From contig NW_024468449.1 in assembly GCF_002104995.1 (NCBI RefSeq), positions 1 to 17,127 on the forward strand: 17,127 nucleotides of DNA. The letters are read 5' to 3'. This DNA is from Linderina pennispora. Taxonomy: Eukaryota; Kickxellomycota; Kickxellomycetes; Kickxellales; Kickxellaceae. Shown here piece by piece: positions 1 to 8,089 of the stretch. Both the position numbers and the translations under genes were made by a program. The notes below the pieces were generated by a model. It was not told the origin of the DNA and ran no database searches. It saw only the letters and a list, made by a program, of their open reading frames with translations. The first letter of the stretch is position 1; every line of letters starts with the position of its first letter.

Positions 1-265
1 TAGAATAAAACCAGATGCAAGATTTTGTGTGATGATTCTCCGTGGTGCTGCATTCTTTTTTCCAACGATACCTTCCAGGACGATCACCCACCTCTTGGCA
101 TGCGTTATCGTGCCAAATATCGTGTTGCCCAGGCGACGATCGAGGGTCACCTGTACAACCGCGTGTGTAGCAGATGCGGCTGCACCTGGCTCTACAGCAG
201 CCATAGTAGCCACTGCTATCGGTAAAAATTGACCAGCAGAGTACTGCAGTGGTTCAAAAAAAAAA
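1..265. repeat. Direct repeat, left copy (partner 2825-3088)
   Basis: This stretch matches 2825-3088 almost base for base in the same orientation. About seven substitutions, mostly transitions, fall in the first 90 nt. The left copy lacks one A in the run near 115-118, and after that the two are identical up to a poly-A run (about 256-265). It begins at the first base of the window, so the repeat may extend further left. On the minus strand an open frame starts at the ATG at 204-202 and runs off the window. I do not recognise the product. Because the right copy lies just upstream of a minus-strand tubby-like gene, this copy may be the upstream flank of another family member outside the window. 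Confidence 0.85.
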
Positions 266-540
266 GCCGTAGCTGAGGTTGCAGCTTAATGCGTCTTGCA
301 AAGCGAGACGCGATTAGGCACTCCCCTCGACAATCCTGTAGTGTATGGCACGTGAGACTAGCCACGAGGGAACAAAGCACACCCCAGGACGCACAGATAA
401 AAGGCCGTATGTGACAGAGATACAGATTGTTTCCACAGGTTTATTCTTTTACTCAAAATACAAACACATCAATCCCCTTTTGCTAATCCCATCATTATCA
501 ATTGATCGGCGAATTCTATATAGTTGCATTGGCAGTTCGG
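266..540. other. Intergenic spacer, no gene seen
   Basis: No convincing gene is present. A short hairpin (arms 291-299 and 303-311, loop AAA, one G-T pair) sits here. It lacks any tRNA architecture and has no T-run that would make it a clear terminator. Confidence 0.5.
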
Positions 541-617
541 CAGTTATGTTATGTTGAATGTGTGGGGATTTTAAAAGTTATATTCAATACTGAAGAAAAC
601 AGAGAAAAGCGAATAGA

Positions 618-672
618 CGAGTTGCGCAGAGGAGTTTTCAATATTGGCCGTCTGTGCAACTTATCAGAGGCT
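618..672 (+). repeat. Core motif of the element, left copy
   Basis: A segment of about 55 nt, itself an imperfect palindrome (GTTGCGCAGA against TCTGTGCAAC). It recurs at about 1859-1912 in the same orientation, although the sequence on either side of it is inverted between the two arms. Confidence 0.75.
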
Positions 673-1386
673 AGACTCTGCCTCCATATTGTAGGCTGTA
701 GCAGGGCTCTCGTTGGTGGCCTGGCTTGCTGTCACCTGACTTCGGCTGACATGTCAACGTCAGGGACAACCGCAGCGGGTGCGCAACGATGTGATAATTG
801 TAAATCATCCAGCCATTATTTCGTACATATATTTCTTTACTTCTATTACCTTCCACTTTGTACTTTAGATATTCTTCTTACCATTACAAGTAGGCTCGTT
901 ATATTATTGATAAATGGCCAAGTGGTATTATAGACTAATATCTGTCATTTAATGATCTAAGGCATTAAAGTCTCATTGCATAAGTTTATACAAAGCCAGA
1001 GTGGATAGTGGAAACTTTGAGACTGTAGCATAAGCACCAGCCTCTGCATTTGATAAGGTCATAAATATGTAATTAATTCTGGTACCAGTATAGGTAGAAT
1101 AGCTGTTCCTTAGCCTGGTCATTTGTAGCCTGTAGTCACTAAGCAATGCCTATATCTGCCTCTGCTGCTCTCTATTTTGTGCAAGTCAATACTGATATTA
1201 TAAGTAAGAACATAGTGTATAGAATTGTCACTGAAGTATAGTGTAATTATGCTGGTGATCTACTCCATATATATACTAGTAATAAATATATATAGATAAA
1301 GCATATCCCCCTAATTGCTACTGTAGTAATACTTACTAACTGGCAGCCAAACTACTAGACCCTAGCCATTATACTATGAACTAATA

Positions 1387-1603
1387 GAGGGTTATTCATG
1401 GTTACTAAACTAGGTAATTAACCCTAAATATACAAGTTTTTTCTTTCTAGTTAGTAATCATTTCTAAGTATAGAAACATTCTAGATATAATAATTAATAA
1501 TAACTATACTGAAAATATTTAGTAGAAAAATAATTATGCTGAAAATAATTATTCTAATAACTAAATTACAAATTACTAAAATTTATATCTAAGAATAACC
1601 CTC
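1387..1603. mobile_element. Nested small inverted-repeat element (MITE-like)
   Basis: GAGGGTTATTC at 1387-1397 is matched by its exact reverse complement GAATAACCCTC at 1593-1603. This gives a 217-nt AT-rich unit inside the larger element. The size and 11-nt perfect termini resemble a miniature inverted-repeat element. No clear target-site duplication is visible, and in sequence this AT-rich a short inverted repeat could arise by chance. Confidence 0.35.
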
Positions 1604-1858
1604 AATAATTTGGATTTTATTATTTTATTAGTTAGTAGTAGATAATTTCCTATTTATTATTTAGTTATGCTAATTAAAATTTTAGTTCCTTTGAACTATT
1701 ATATCTATTAATGGTTTCCAATATAGGCAACTAAAGACTGTGTTATATACCTACTGCAGCTATCCCTGATATCAATACATCAACCAAATCAGGTGACAGT
1801 AAGCCAGCCACTAATATGAGCTCCACTACAACCTACACTATAGAGGTAGCATCTTGAT

Positions 1859-1912
1859 GAGTTTGCGCAGGGGTATTTTCAATACAGCCGTCTGTGCAGC
1901 TTATCAGAGGCT
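1859..1912 (+). repeat. Core motif of the element, right copy
   Basis: Direct-orientation partner of the 618-672 segment. It shares the TTGCGCAG start, TTTTCAATA centre, CCGTCTGTGCA and CTTATCAGAGGCTA end. Its orientation is opposite to that expected from the surrounding inverted arm. Confidence 0.7.
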
Positions 1913-2101
1913 ATTCCCTTTTCTCGCTTCAGTACTAAAATGATCCTTTAAAGTCTCCACATATTCATTGAGCACAACAACTGTAAATAATACTAAATTA
2001 ATTGTGATCACATCTATTTAATATATTAAATCAAAGTGTGGCACAGACACAGACAAACCGATTTGAATAGGCACTCTGTGACACTGGTTGCGGAGGAGTG
2101 C

Positions 2102-2712
2102 CTAAAAACCTGGAATATCGCCATCAAACGTAGAATATTTCAACTTCTCCATCGCCTCACGGTACATAACACTCCTAGCCACCAAACCCCATGTGATCAA
2201 AACAACCTCGATCATCTCCCGATCAACACCTGGCTCTACTGATAAATGCCCAACCCCCTGAGTATCAAAGAGCCCAGCGCTGAAAGTCGCTACAGTGCCT
2301 CTGCTGTTTTGCAACTCCCACTTCATTGTGCGCATATCGACCGCCCACTTGTATTTTGTGTCTGATGCATCAGTGAACTTCCAGCCCATGCCCTTGACGC
2401 GCTTGTTTGCTTCAATCCGTGTGTTCGGCCCGTGGATGATAGCAAAGCTGGTGACGAATGCATCAGAGTTAGCTACCAGAAGCTCTTGGCCGGTCAATGA
2501 TAGGGGAATGGTGGTGGTGTCGAACAGAGTGCACTCGCCATCATCAAAGTCTGCTATGGCGGTGGAGAGCGTGATCTTGGTGGCTCCGAGCCCAGCGTGT
2601 AGCAGAGCTGGCCATACATCCGAGCTTGCGCCACGGTGTCCACGTGGCCGTCAAAGACGTGCCAGCCCTTTGACCCCTTGCGTTTGAAAATACTATATGC
2701 TTGGCTGCTCAT
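2102..2712 (-). pseudogene. Tubby C-terminal/LURP-one-like protein, frame-broken (copy T1)
   Basis: The ATG at 2712-2710 opens a frame beginning MSSQAYSIFKRKG. It runs into a stop at 2554 after a frame change near 2583-2598. The family-like sequence continues in another frame (GATKITL onward) down to the TAG at 2102. The downstream part carries the signature seen in all copies here: GWKFTDASDTKYKW, then WEL, then G.VATF, then a hydrophobic segment (MIEVVLITWGL). This matches the general pattern of the tubby C-terminal-like superfamily (LURP-one or fungal DUF6593 type), so the family call is an inference from motifs. No GT..AG pair spans the break, so an intron does not explain it. A one- or two-base indel, real or from assembly, is more likely. 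Further members lie at 12430-17127 on the same strand. Confidence 0.65.
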
Positions 2713-2824
2713 AATTAAAAGACTAGTTATCGATGGTATGAAGAAAGATGGGAGAAGTGGTGGCCTGTGGTTGCAAGAGCGCTGTTTTATAGTGGCCTTG
2801 CAAGGCATAGCGAAGAATGCGTAG

Positions 2825-3088
2825 GTAGAATAAAACCAGGTGCCAGGTTTCGTGTGACGATTCTCCATGGTGCTGCATTCTTTTTTCCAACGATACCTTC
2901 CAGGACGATCGCCCACCTCTTGGCATGCGTTATCGTGCCAAAATATCGTGTTGCCCAGGCGACGATCGAGGGTCACCTGTACAACCGCGTGTGTAGCAGA
3001 TGCGGCTGCACCTGGCTCTACAGCAGCCATAGTAGCCACTGCTATCGGTAAAAATTGACCAGCAGAGTACTGCAGTGGTTCAAAAAAA
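2825..3088. repeat. Direct repeat, right copy (partner 1-265)
   Basis: Near-identical to the window's first 265 bases, with one extra A at about 2940-2943 that shifts any minus-strand frame across it. It starts 113 nt upstream (on the minus strand) of the ATG of tubby-like copy T1. A minus-strand ATG lies at 3030-3028. The frame after it differs between the two copies because of the extra base, so at most one of them can encode the ancestral product. I do not recognise that product. Confidence 0.85.
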
Positions 3089-3629
3089 GGGACTACCCGA
3101 GGCAAAGGTCCACCTGCCTGGCAACTCTCTAGCACACCAACAGCCGACCCTAGATACCCTCATGGTCATGGGTGCTGGCATTAGGCCGCAAGTGCCGCCC
3201 TGTGCTACCATGCTCAAGATTGACTACAGATAAAAAGGCCCAAGCGCCCGACAGTCCACTTTCCCCCTCAGTTGGCTCTACAGGTACCTTCCTCAATACA
3301 TGCCGATAAACACTCGTTTGTCTGAATGTTGGCCATGGGGCCAAGGTACATGAGGGAATGTCTGCTACATGCATCAGTGCAAGGGGTAATCTAATCAAAC
3401 GCGCGCCAACGCAAATGCAATCACCGCGCCTCTCTGCAAGAATAGGCCTGGAAATGCCGCACCCCCGCAAGCACAGCAGGAAAAGAAAAAATGGCATAAT
3501 TTTTTCCCACGTGCCGCATATTTACGCCTCGTGAACTGCACTCCGCCTTGCATTAGCAAAACCCCTCTTACCGCTTTACAGCCTGCACGTTAACAGCACT
3601 CCCACTTTTTGCCTCGCTATAAAATAATA
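3089..3629. other. Intergenic region upstream of the DNAJC12-like gene
   Basis: No supported gene. A minus-strand frame over 3150-3497 (115 codons) has no recognisable motif and is probably fortuitous. The 3' half holds a CACGTG palindrome, a pyrimidine-rich tract and an AT-rich stretch directly before the start codon at 3630, as expected for a fungal promoter and leader. Confidence 0.5.
3508..3513. promoter_or_regulatory. CACGTG E-box, candidate bHLH site
   Basis: A perfect CACGTG palindrome about 120 nt upstream of the DNAJC12-like start codon. This is the classic bHLH or Cbf1/USF-type core. Function is inferred from position only. Confidence 0.35.
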
Positions 3630-4010
3630 ATGGATGATTTAGATTTTTACGACATCCTCGAGTGTGCCCCACACTCCTCGCTTGCTGACATCCATACACA
3701 GTACTACAAGCTGGCCAAACGACACCATCCGGACAAGACCGAGAAATCCGCGCTCTGGGAGAAGATCCGCGCAGCCCACGAGGTTCTAGGCGACGAAAAG
3801 CAGCGCGCGCTGTACGACCGCTGGCGCGCCAGCAGGGTGCCGGTGCCGTTTGAGAAATACAGACAGACGGCGCAGGCACATGCGGTGCACTGGAGCTTCA
3901 GTGGCCAGCGCGCAATCTCCGATAGCAGCGCCCGCCAGTGGTGGGAGTGGCGCGAGCAGGGGAACCGCGTGCCGGATCTGTATGAGCGGTTCCGCAACTA
4001 CGAGATATGA
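3630..4010 (+). CDS. DNAJC12-like J-domain co-chaperone
   Basis: This encodes a 126-aa single-exon protein. A J domain occupies about residues 5-66: DFYDIL opening, helix II YYKLAKR, the HPD loop at residues 33-35 and a YDRWR end to helix IV. Two further features single out the DNAJC12/JDP1 group: a P-F-x-x-(Y/W)..HW block after the J domain, and a C-terminus ending FRNYEI, which matches the end of animal DNAJC12. In animals DNAJC12 is a cytosolic HSP70 co-chaperone for aromatic amino-acid hydroxylases, and its C-terminal motif contacts those clients. The same role here is inference. The protein is shorter than human DNAJC12 (about 198 aa) because the low-complexity linker is missing. I chose the ATG at 3630 because the J domain begins immediately after it and the upstream in-frame codons are non-ATG. 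It lies 103 nt before the next same-strand gene. Confidence 0.88.
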   Translation: MDDLDFYDILECAPHSSLADIHTQYYKLAKRHHPDKTEKSALWEKIRAAHEVLGDEKQRALYDRWRASRVPVPFEKYRQTAQAHAVHWSFSGQRAISDSSARQWWEWREQGNRVPDLYERFRNYEI

Positions 4011-4113
4011 GGTTTGCGTTGCCCGTAATAGCTTTACTGGGCGGCGGTCTGCGGATAATTTTTGCGTGTGAATAGTAGTTATTTAGGAGGCGTAATGCTA
4101 AATTCCACTCAGT

Positions 4114-4389
4114 ATGCCACTTTCGTTTGATCAGATACTCGAGGACTTGAAGGGAGGCGAGCCCGATATGAAGAGCATCAGGGAGCTCGGTGCTAGACAT
4201 GTGGAGGCGGTGGGCAAGGAAGTGCTCGCGGGCCCGGCGCTCAGCACTGCATGCATGCAGAACCTCGATGCGCTGGTCACTACCGTCCACCAGGTCCGGG
4301 CCTCCCACCCACAGGTGCAGGATGCACAGGCGCGGATCGGCGACATACTGGCCGACGCCCAAGAGCTCAGCTACCATATCTCCGAGTGA
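4114..4389 (+). CDS. Small helical protein of unknown function
   Basis: A 91-aa acidic, almost fully helical protein starting MPLSFDQILEDLKGG and ending LSYHISE. It has no signal peptide, membrane segment or zinc-binding motif. The spacing of hydrophobic residues (MQNLDALVTTVHQV, then ARIGDILADAQEL) suggests two or three amphipathic helices, as in small subunits of coiled-coil complexes such as BLOC-1 or kinetochore assemblies. I cannot place it in any of these. The gene is on the same strand as the DNAJC12-like gene, 103 nt downstream. It converges on the IQ-motif gene, whose stop is only 48 nt away. A CACTCAG just before the ATG could be the 3' splice site of a 5' UTR intron. Confidence 0.6.
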   Translation: MPLSFDQILEDLKGGEPDMKSIRELGARHVEAVGKEVLAGPALSTACMQNLDALVTTVHQVRASHPQVQDAQARIGDILADAQELSYHISE

Positions 4390-4394
4390 ATGAA

Positions 4395-4400
4395 AATAAA
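4395..4400 (+). terminator. AATAAA polyadenylation signal
   Basis: AATAAA lies six bases past the stop codon of the 91-aa gene, in the 47-nt gap before the convergent gene's stop codon. It is the likely 3'-end signal for the plus-strand transcript. Confidence 0.5.
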
Positions 4401-4436
4401 TATTATCTCAATGGTCTAAGGTATTTAAAAAGTATG

Positions 4437-7400
4437 CTATTTTTTGCGGCTCGCCGATCGCCTCGGCACATACTCTTCGTCGTCATCCATGAGGTCCTCG
4501 TCGGACTCGTCCGAGTCAAATTCCTCGGGGTTGGTGCTATTTGGATATGTGATGCAGGCGACACGGACGATTTTCAGGTTATTGCTGGCAGGCACACGCT
4601 TGCTCGAGGGCTGGTTGGTCTCGGGGTCGTCGGGGACGGGCACGTCGCGCAATAAGATGGGCTTGCCGGGCATTCCCGCGTACTCGCCTAGGGCATTGGG
4701 TACCGGCAGGCGGCCGAGCAGACGTGTGGCCGTGAGGGTATCGCAGCTTCCCCACTGGATGCGCTGTCGCCGGCGCTGCTTCTTGCTGCCCACATCGACT
4801 GACGGTAGACGCGGCAGTTCGATTGATTTGCGCTTGCTGCCGTCATGTGCATCGCTGCTGTCGCTGGGTTCCACAGATCCAGCCTCTTGGAACCCCTCCA
4901 GTAATGCCCTGCCGGAGCCCGGCATAGCTGCCATGTCAGTGTCGGACAGGTCGTCGGCGGGCGTCAATGGGCGGGTCTCAACCAGCTCGTGGATCGCGGC
5001 ATTGGCGGCAACCGGCAGATTGGCCACGCCCAGTCCCACTGTGTCGTCTGGCAGCTCTGCGCTGGCCATGGACACGTCGCTCGCCGAGTCGTCGTCGTCC
5101 AAGCCGCTGGCATAAACATAGTCGCCGTCCTCGTTGATCTCACCGCGTGCCACACGTCGCAGCAGCGCGCGCTCCTGCATCATCGACGAGGGTGACGGCG
5201 GCCGGTCGCCTTCCTTTTCGACAGTGTATTTCTCGATCTTGCATGTAAGGTACGTCGAGTTGCGCCTGGTGTTGAGTTTCGTCAGCCGGTCCAGCTGCAG
5301 GGGCCCCATTTTCGACAGCGGCTTCTGGGCCACGTGCTTGGCCTTTGGCAGGGTCTGTGTGGCACGGAACCGCCGGCTGCCGGAAGTCTCTGGATCAGCT
5401 GCTGTGCTTGTGGTGACTGCCTGGCCCAGACGACGTGCCCGCAGCGACCGCAGCCGTGCCAGCGCCGGGGTCTCCTCTATTTCCTCCTGGTTCTCCTCTG
5501 CGTCCACTGGCTTCGATGCTACTGATGCCATGCTGTTCGTGTCGTTCTCTGCGGATTTGGGTTCTGGGTCGACTGTGGACGCAGGGCGGCGCGCGGGCTG
5601 TCCTCAGAGTCTTGCAGCGAAGCCTCGGCGCTCTCAATAATGGGTTCAGTGGAAGGCGCAAAGGCAGAGATGTTGAAATTGTTGAACGTCGATGCATTGG
5701 CCGATAGCCGCAGTGACAGCCGCGGCGAAAGCTCCTCGCCATCGTGCTTCATTTGCACCTGCTGCGCAGCGGCCATGTTTTCGTCGGCCATCTGGAACAG
5801 GCTGTCGATATGCGCGATTGTCGGCGAGGCAGTGGCCGGGCTGTCTTTGAAATCAATGTCGCTGACCAGATTGGCATCGGTTATTTTGCGTGCCTGCCGG
5901 ACAGGCGTCTCTGGGCCATTCTCTGCCGACTCCTCGTCGATGGCCATGGGCGATACCGCGCTGGACTCGTTGCTGCTGCGTGCAAGATCGCCCAACGGCA
6001 TGTCATCGTCCTCCGACTTGTCTGCCATATCAGCTGCTTCTACATTTGGTGTGCTGGACTTTAACGGAATGAACGGCATCGACGAGTCCACTGTGGTGCC
6101 GTGGGTTGCGTTACATGTCTCGCTCTCCTCGCTGCTGTCGACGGCGATCCTGCTGCTGCCTTGCTCCAGCGGGTCCTCGTCCGACTGCGTGCTATGGACT
6201 GGCTCTATTGGCGGCTGCGCCCGAGTCTTCTGGAATCCATGGACGTGCAGTGGCCGTGCAGAGTTTCCGGAATGCATGTCGTTGTGGTCGGTTGGCTGGT
6301 GGACCGGTGGCATCATGTGGGGCTTTGCGGCAGCCTGCACAGACCGTATAGACATTGGTGGGGATTGTGGCAGGCTGATTTCCTCCGACCGCTTGTCGAT
6401 TTCGACGACCGGGTAGACACGCGCAGTGACCATCGGGACGCGTTCCGCAGGGGCACTCATAGGTGCATGTTCCGGCGATCTTGGCGACTGCCTGCCCAGT
6501 AGGCCGATTTTGGCGCGGAGAATCGAGCGTTTGGGCTTGAGTGTCGTCGGAGACGCTGGCGGGTCGGTGTCGGGCTGCTGTGGGGTGGAATTTGGTGGTT
6601 GGGTTAATAGGGTGGAGAGTGGAATGGTGGTTGTGGATGCGGGGAAGAGCTGGGTAGATTGGGAGTGGTGCAAATGGAGGGTGTCTTTGGACAGATGGAT
6701 GCTCAGGCGCGGGCTGCTGCTGATTGACACCAAGGAAGGATCATTGACTGACAAAAGTGACTGGCTTAACATGCCGCCGGCAGCCGAGCACACAACCATG
6801 CTGCGCTGGCTGCGCGGCGACAGCGCAGCCAGGCGCGTGCCCAAGAGCAGCAGGTAGCGGCGGGCACGTTTCAGGTGCTTCTTCTGCTGTTTGGAAATGG
6901 GCCGGGAGGCGGGGCGGTCAAGCACAGTGGCGGCGGCCTCGGCAGCGGCATGAACAACAATATTGACAGTGGTGGCAGCATGGTTGGCGGAGGAGCGCCT
7001 GCTGGGAGTTAGTGTGGAGAAGATGCGGGAAATCAATCGCGTGGCGCGATTTGTGGATGACCGGTGGTGTGTGGTATTTACCTGTGGATGGTGATGGTGG
7101 TTGCTGTTGTGAATTGGGCGGGCATTGTCGCTGGTGTCGCTAGGTGGCGATGACCGCTGGAACCAGTTGCGAATGGACCGGCCGCGACGGACCTTGGTGG
7201 TCTCGATTGTAGCGGCAGATGCGTTGGAGGCGGCGAAGGCCGGTGGTGAGGAGATCATTGGCTCGGACCGCGACAATGGCGGCTCGGACCGCGAATAGGC
7301 CAGTGGCGGTGGCACCCACCCCTGGTCCTTGCGGCGACGCGCACTGACCGAGCCCTTGAATGCCAGCTGCTGCAATTCGTGGCGGCGGCGGCGGAATGTG

Positions 7401-8089
7401 CGACGTGCAAGCGCACCACGGGCGATCCGCTGTATTAATAAAGCGCTGCTGCGCATGCGCATGTACTGTCTCTGGGCCATTATGCTCCTCCACCACGCTT
7501 GTAGCTTGACTGCGCTCGCCTACAAGAGAGAGAGAGAGAGAGAGAGAGAAAGAAAAGCGGTGGTGGCAACAATCAGCAGTCAGAGAACACAAAAGGTATG
7601 TGAGCGAGAAAATAAAAACCCACAGGCGACAATAGTCGCTCTGCTGGTGATTGTGAAAAGCTGTAATGAATAGAGAAAGTGCGGGTGGGAGGATGTCTGG
7701 AATAGGAAATAGCAGAACGGCGTACCTCGTGCTCTGGGGTGTTGAAGTATACGTCGTCCAGCGGCAATAGCATCAACACCTGGGTCCTCCGGCGGTGCTC
7801 GTCGTGGGCCTGCATTCTGCGAAACTCTGCATTGGACGCGGGCCCGAATAACGCATCCTCGTCGTCGGCATCGCTGGCTATGCTATCAACATCCGACAGG
7901 CCGCTGACCGGGCGATAGCTCATTTCTATAGCAACAAATGCGGGTGGGTGAGGTGTATGCTAGGGTGTTTTCTGCATGCTGCTGGCAATGGAAGACTAGC
8001 AATGGAAGGCTGGCAAGCAGCGTGGAGGCAGTGTTGTTACCTTTGCGGCGAGAGGTTGCTGTTACTGGAATGCTCTCAAAGGTTGTCAT
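4437..8089 (-). CDS. Large IQ-motif (calmodulin-binding) protein, spliced
   Basis: Exon 1 is 8089-8041 and exon 2 is 7925-7726. Exon 3 starts at 7519. The joins keep frame (phase 1, then phase 0). Exon 3 opens with two IQ-like helices: a degenerate LQAWWRSIMAQR and a perfect IQxxxRGxxxR (IQRIARGALAR). A long Ser/Pro-rich disordered middle follows. Near 5600 the frame changes: the first frame runs to a TAG at 5519, while the second opens after a TGA at 5606-5604. An intron at 5758-5598 (161 nt, GTGCAA..GACAG) would join them in frame and give about 1056 aa, though the removed part itself looks coding, so an indel is the alternative. The C-terminal part has conserved-looking islands (LTKLNTRRNSTYLTCKIEKY, then RPPSPS, later RQRIQWGSC), acidic runs and a basic tail. 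It probably binds calmodulin or myosin light chain. I do not recognise the family. Confidence 0.75.
5598..5758 (-). other. Candidate third intron or frameshift zone of the IQ gene
   Basis: The two coding frames of the IQ gene must be joined somewhere here. CAG|GTGCAA at 5758 with GACAG at 5598 is the only donor and acceptor pairing I found that restores frame without a stop. GTGCAA is a weak donor and the sequence between reads as plausible protein. An insertion or deletion near 5520-5606 is therefore equally possible. Confidence 0.4.
7520..7725 (-). other. Intron 2 of the IQ gene (206 nt)
   Basis: The donor GAG|GTACGC is at 7725 and the acceptor CTTGTAG ends at 7520. Removal joins ..TPEHE to ASAVKLQAWW in phase 0 and completes the first IQ-like helix, which strongly supports the splice. 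Confidence 0.8.
7525..7549 (+). repeat. (GA)n microsatellite serving as an intron polypyrimidine tract
   Basis: About twelve GA units on the plus strand read as (TC)n on the coding minus strand. They sit directly before the CTTGTAG 3' splice site of intron 2 of the IQ gene, where a pyrimidine tract is expected. Confidence 0.85.
7926..8040 (-). other. Intron 1 of the IQ gene (115 nt)
   Basis: The donor AAAG|GTAACA is at 8040 and the acceptor GCTATAG ends at 7926. Joining the phase-1 G to the following AA gives Glu and leads directly into MSYRPVSG. The upstream exon begins with an ATG (MTTFESIPVTATSRRK). Confidence 0.7.

Larger units (their letters stand above)
541..1984. mobile_element. Non-autonomous inverted-arm (foldback-like) element
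   Basis: The sequence from 541 to about 792 matches the reverse complement of about 1738-1984. Both arms begin with CAGTT and share blocks such as ACTGAAG..GAGAAAAG.GAATAG, GTAGG.TGTAG and CTGTCACCTGA. The arms are roughly 250 nt each, and the interior (about 800-1735) is very AT-rich. No transposase frame is visible. The open frame over 502-933 crosses the outer boundary of the left arm and looks fortuitous. No target-site duplication is obvious, so the exact ends are uncertain. Non-autonomous DNA transposon or foldback element is my inference from the arms. Confidence 0.7.

Noticed and set aside
291-311. 9-bp hairpin with AAA loop, possible RNA gene or terminator
   Set aside because: It has no tRNA arms and no flanking T-run, and a single short stem is weak evidence in a eukaryote.
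502-933. 143-codon plus-strand open frame
   Set aside because: It lies mostly over the left arm of the inverted-arm element and starts outside it. It has no recognisable motif, and the mirrored arm does not preserve the frame.
3150-3497. 115-codon minus-strand open frame in the spacer
   Set aside because: No motif, unusual composition, and it occupies the presumptive promoter region of the DNAJC12-like gene.
3617-3625. TATAAAAT-like box
   Set aside because: It is only about 5-10 nt before the start codon at 3630, too close to act as the TATA box of that gene unless the start lies further downstream. The J domain begins at that start, so the start is kept.
5598-5687. 90-nt intron (GTTCAA..GACAG) for the IQ gene join
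   Set aside because: The length is a multiple of three, so it would not bring the two coding frames together.
5640-6416. 258-codon plus-strand open frame
   Set aside because: It is antisense to the IQ gene's Ser-rich middle and mirrors its codon pattern, with no motif of its own.
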